From: an uncultured Lachnospiraceae bacterium
GTDB lineage: Bacteria; Bacillota; Clostridia; Lachnospirales; Lachnospiraceae
Assembly (NCBI GenBank): GCA_947168905.1
Contig: CAMVNR010000021.1
Span: forward strand, 1-32,458
DNA length: 32,458 bases
Direction: 5' to 3'
The notes beneath the pieces were generated by a model. The model searched no databases. It was not told where the DNA came from and was given only the letters and a program-made list of their open reading frames with translations. This document shows, one piece after another, positions 31,652 to 32,458 of the stretch (its first letter is position 1; each line of letters starts with the position of its first letter). The translations under genes were made by a program, and so were the position numbers.

Positions 31652-32397
31652 CTACAGCGACGACACAATGCCGATGAAGACGGGAATATCCCGGTGCAGA
31701 ATCATATAGACGAACGGCCGGGTGAGATGAACTTCCTTCGGCTGAACAGGTTCTATATCTGTCGCGGCGCCGGTCATTGCGGTAACGGCGGCAGCTTCCG
31801 TGCCGGTCCGATCGAGTTTGATGTAGGTTCTCTGCAGAGCGCCTGCCATACTGAGCTCTCCGAGCGCTGAGTGCCCCATTGCCGACAGGTCGGCTTTTCC
31901 GTCGAAGAAGTTTCTGAGTCCGAGCTCATGAAGAGGATCTGTGAGTCCAAGGCTGCATTCGGAGGTGAATTCGGGCAGGAGGACATCGACGATGCTTCCG
32001 TACTCCTGCGTTTCCAAAAGACTCAGGAATTCTTCGCCCGAAAGTGATTCTGCGAAGGCCTGGATGTCTGCGTTTTCATCCCTGGGAAGGAGGGCCGCGA
32101 AACTGAATTCGTGGTAGCGGTAGGGTTTTATAAAACCGGTCAGTTCCGCGTTTTCCAGATAAATGTCCTCGGTGGAATGAAGCATCGGAACATTCTTCTC
32201 GCTTTTGTCGGTGTTTCGGAAACGGTGATCCAGGCACTGGCGGTCTTCGTAAGCCGTGTCCCATTTTCCGCGGAAGGCTTTTTCTCATCGGAAGAGCTCT
32301 TCCCGGACGAGCCTTCGACGCCTTTTGTGCCGCAGGCGGACAGAAGCATGAGAAATGCCAGGACGATTGTAAAGGAACATCGAATCTTCTTTTTCAT
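31652..32397 (-). pseudogene. Lipoprotein serpin (serine protease inhibitor), internally deleted and frameshifted
   Basis: The minus strand starts at ATG (complement of 32395-32397) after AGGAGG, with a lipoprotein signal ending LLSAC and a Ser/Gly/Lys linker. At about 32279 the linker runs into the middle of a serpin. In another frame one reads AFRGKWDTAYEDRQ (from 32278), then VPMLHSTEDIYLENAEL and the reactive-centre region GTEAAAVTAMTGAATDIEP, and RPFVYMILHRDIPVFIG at the end. About 170-190 residues of the N-terminal serpin fold are missing, and the lipoprotein frame ends at 32140. A serpin cannot fold without that part. An ATG at 32185 could begin a 177-residue fragment, but I see no ribosome binding site. 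An assembly error at a collapsed join is the main alternative. Confidence 0.8.
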
Positions 32398-32407
32398 AAG
32401 AAACCTC

Positions 32408-32440
32408 CTCGTATAATAGTAAATGTAAAGTATATAGTTA
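32408..32440 (-). promoter_or_regulatory. AT-rich putative promoter of the serpin gene
   Basis: Upstream of the ribosome binding site the minus strand has TATTAT (complement of 32412-32417), and TTTACA and TATACT a little further up. Their spacing does not give one clear -35/-10 pair, so the exact promoter is uncertain. Confidence 0.3.
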
Positions 32441-32458
32441 CTTCACTCCCCTATGGGA

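Noticed and set aside
32140-32185. -1 programmed frameshift joining the lipoprotein leader to the serpin
   Set aside because: The A run at the joint could slip, but the product would still lack about half of the serpin fold, so decay or misassembly is more likely.
1-32458. CRISPR arrays, tRNA or rRNA genes, transposases, phage genes
   Set aside because: I looked for repeat-spacer patterns, tRNA-like cloverleaf sequences and mobile-element proteins and saw none.

Overview
The window looks like a chromosomal stretch from a plant-glycan-using Clostridia member, most likely Lachnospiraceae. The reasons are the moderately GC-rich Firmicutes codon use, strong AGGAGG-type ribosome binding sites, extended -10 promoters, a YesM/YesN-type two-component pair, an LplA/LplB/YtcP-type sugar importer, and a cassette of glycoside hydrolases without export signals. 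Species cannot be set from the sequence alone.

Layout. 1-194 (minus) is the 5' end of a GH3 glycosidase that runs off the left edge. A divergent regulatory region (195-556) leads into a plus-strand block: MATE exporter 1 (557-1924), GH78 alpha-L-rhamnosidase (2024-5452), GH39 (5561-7081), GH2 (7165-9456) and a domain-permuted GH3 (9507-12041). A 530-bp non-coding, stem-loop-rich gap follows. Next are MATE exporter 2, a YesM-like sensor kinase and a YesN-like AraC-type response regulator (12574-17390). Then comes an ABC sugar importer with its own promoter: lipoprotein binding protein and two permeases (17524-21103), closed by a strong terminator. After a short interspersed repeat come an esterase (21238-22518), a terminator, and a three-gene unit of DUF1593/nucleoside-hydrolase-like protein, metallo-beta-lactamase-fold hydrolase and conventional GH3 (22709-27583). 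A 686-residue protein I do not recognise stands alone (27709-29769). It is separated by a very strong bidirectional terminator from a convergent plant-type phosphoglycerate mutase gpmI (minus, 29856-31430). The right end holds a decayed lipoprotein serpin (minus, 31652-32397).

How the genes may work together. No glycosidase here shows a signal peptide. The only secreted part of the system is the lipoprotein binding protein, so intact small glycosides or oligosaccharides would be imported by the CUT1-type ABC transporter and cleaved in the cytoplasm. No ABC ATPase is encoded here, which is usual for this transporter class (a shared MsmX-like ATPase). GH78, GH39, GH2 and GH3 together suit a rhamnose-, pentose- and hexose-decorated substrate such as a plant glycoside or a pectin side chain. 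The two MATE exporters, one heading the glycosidase block and one heading the two-component block, suggest export of a non-sugar residue (aglycone). That is inference. The response regulator probably controls the importer through two 21-bp-spaced direct repeats just upstream of its promoter.
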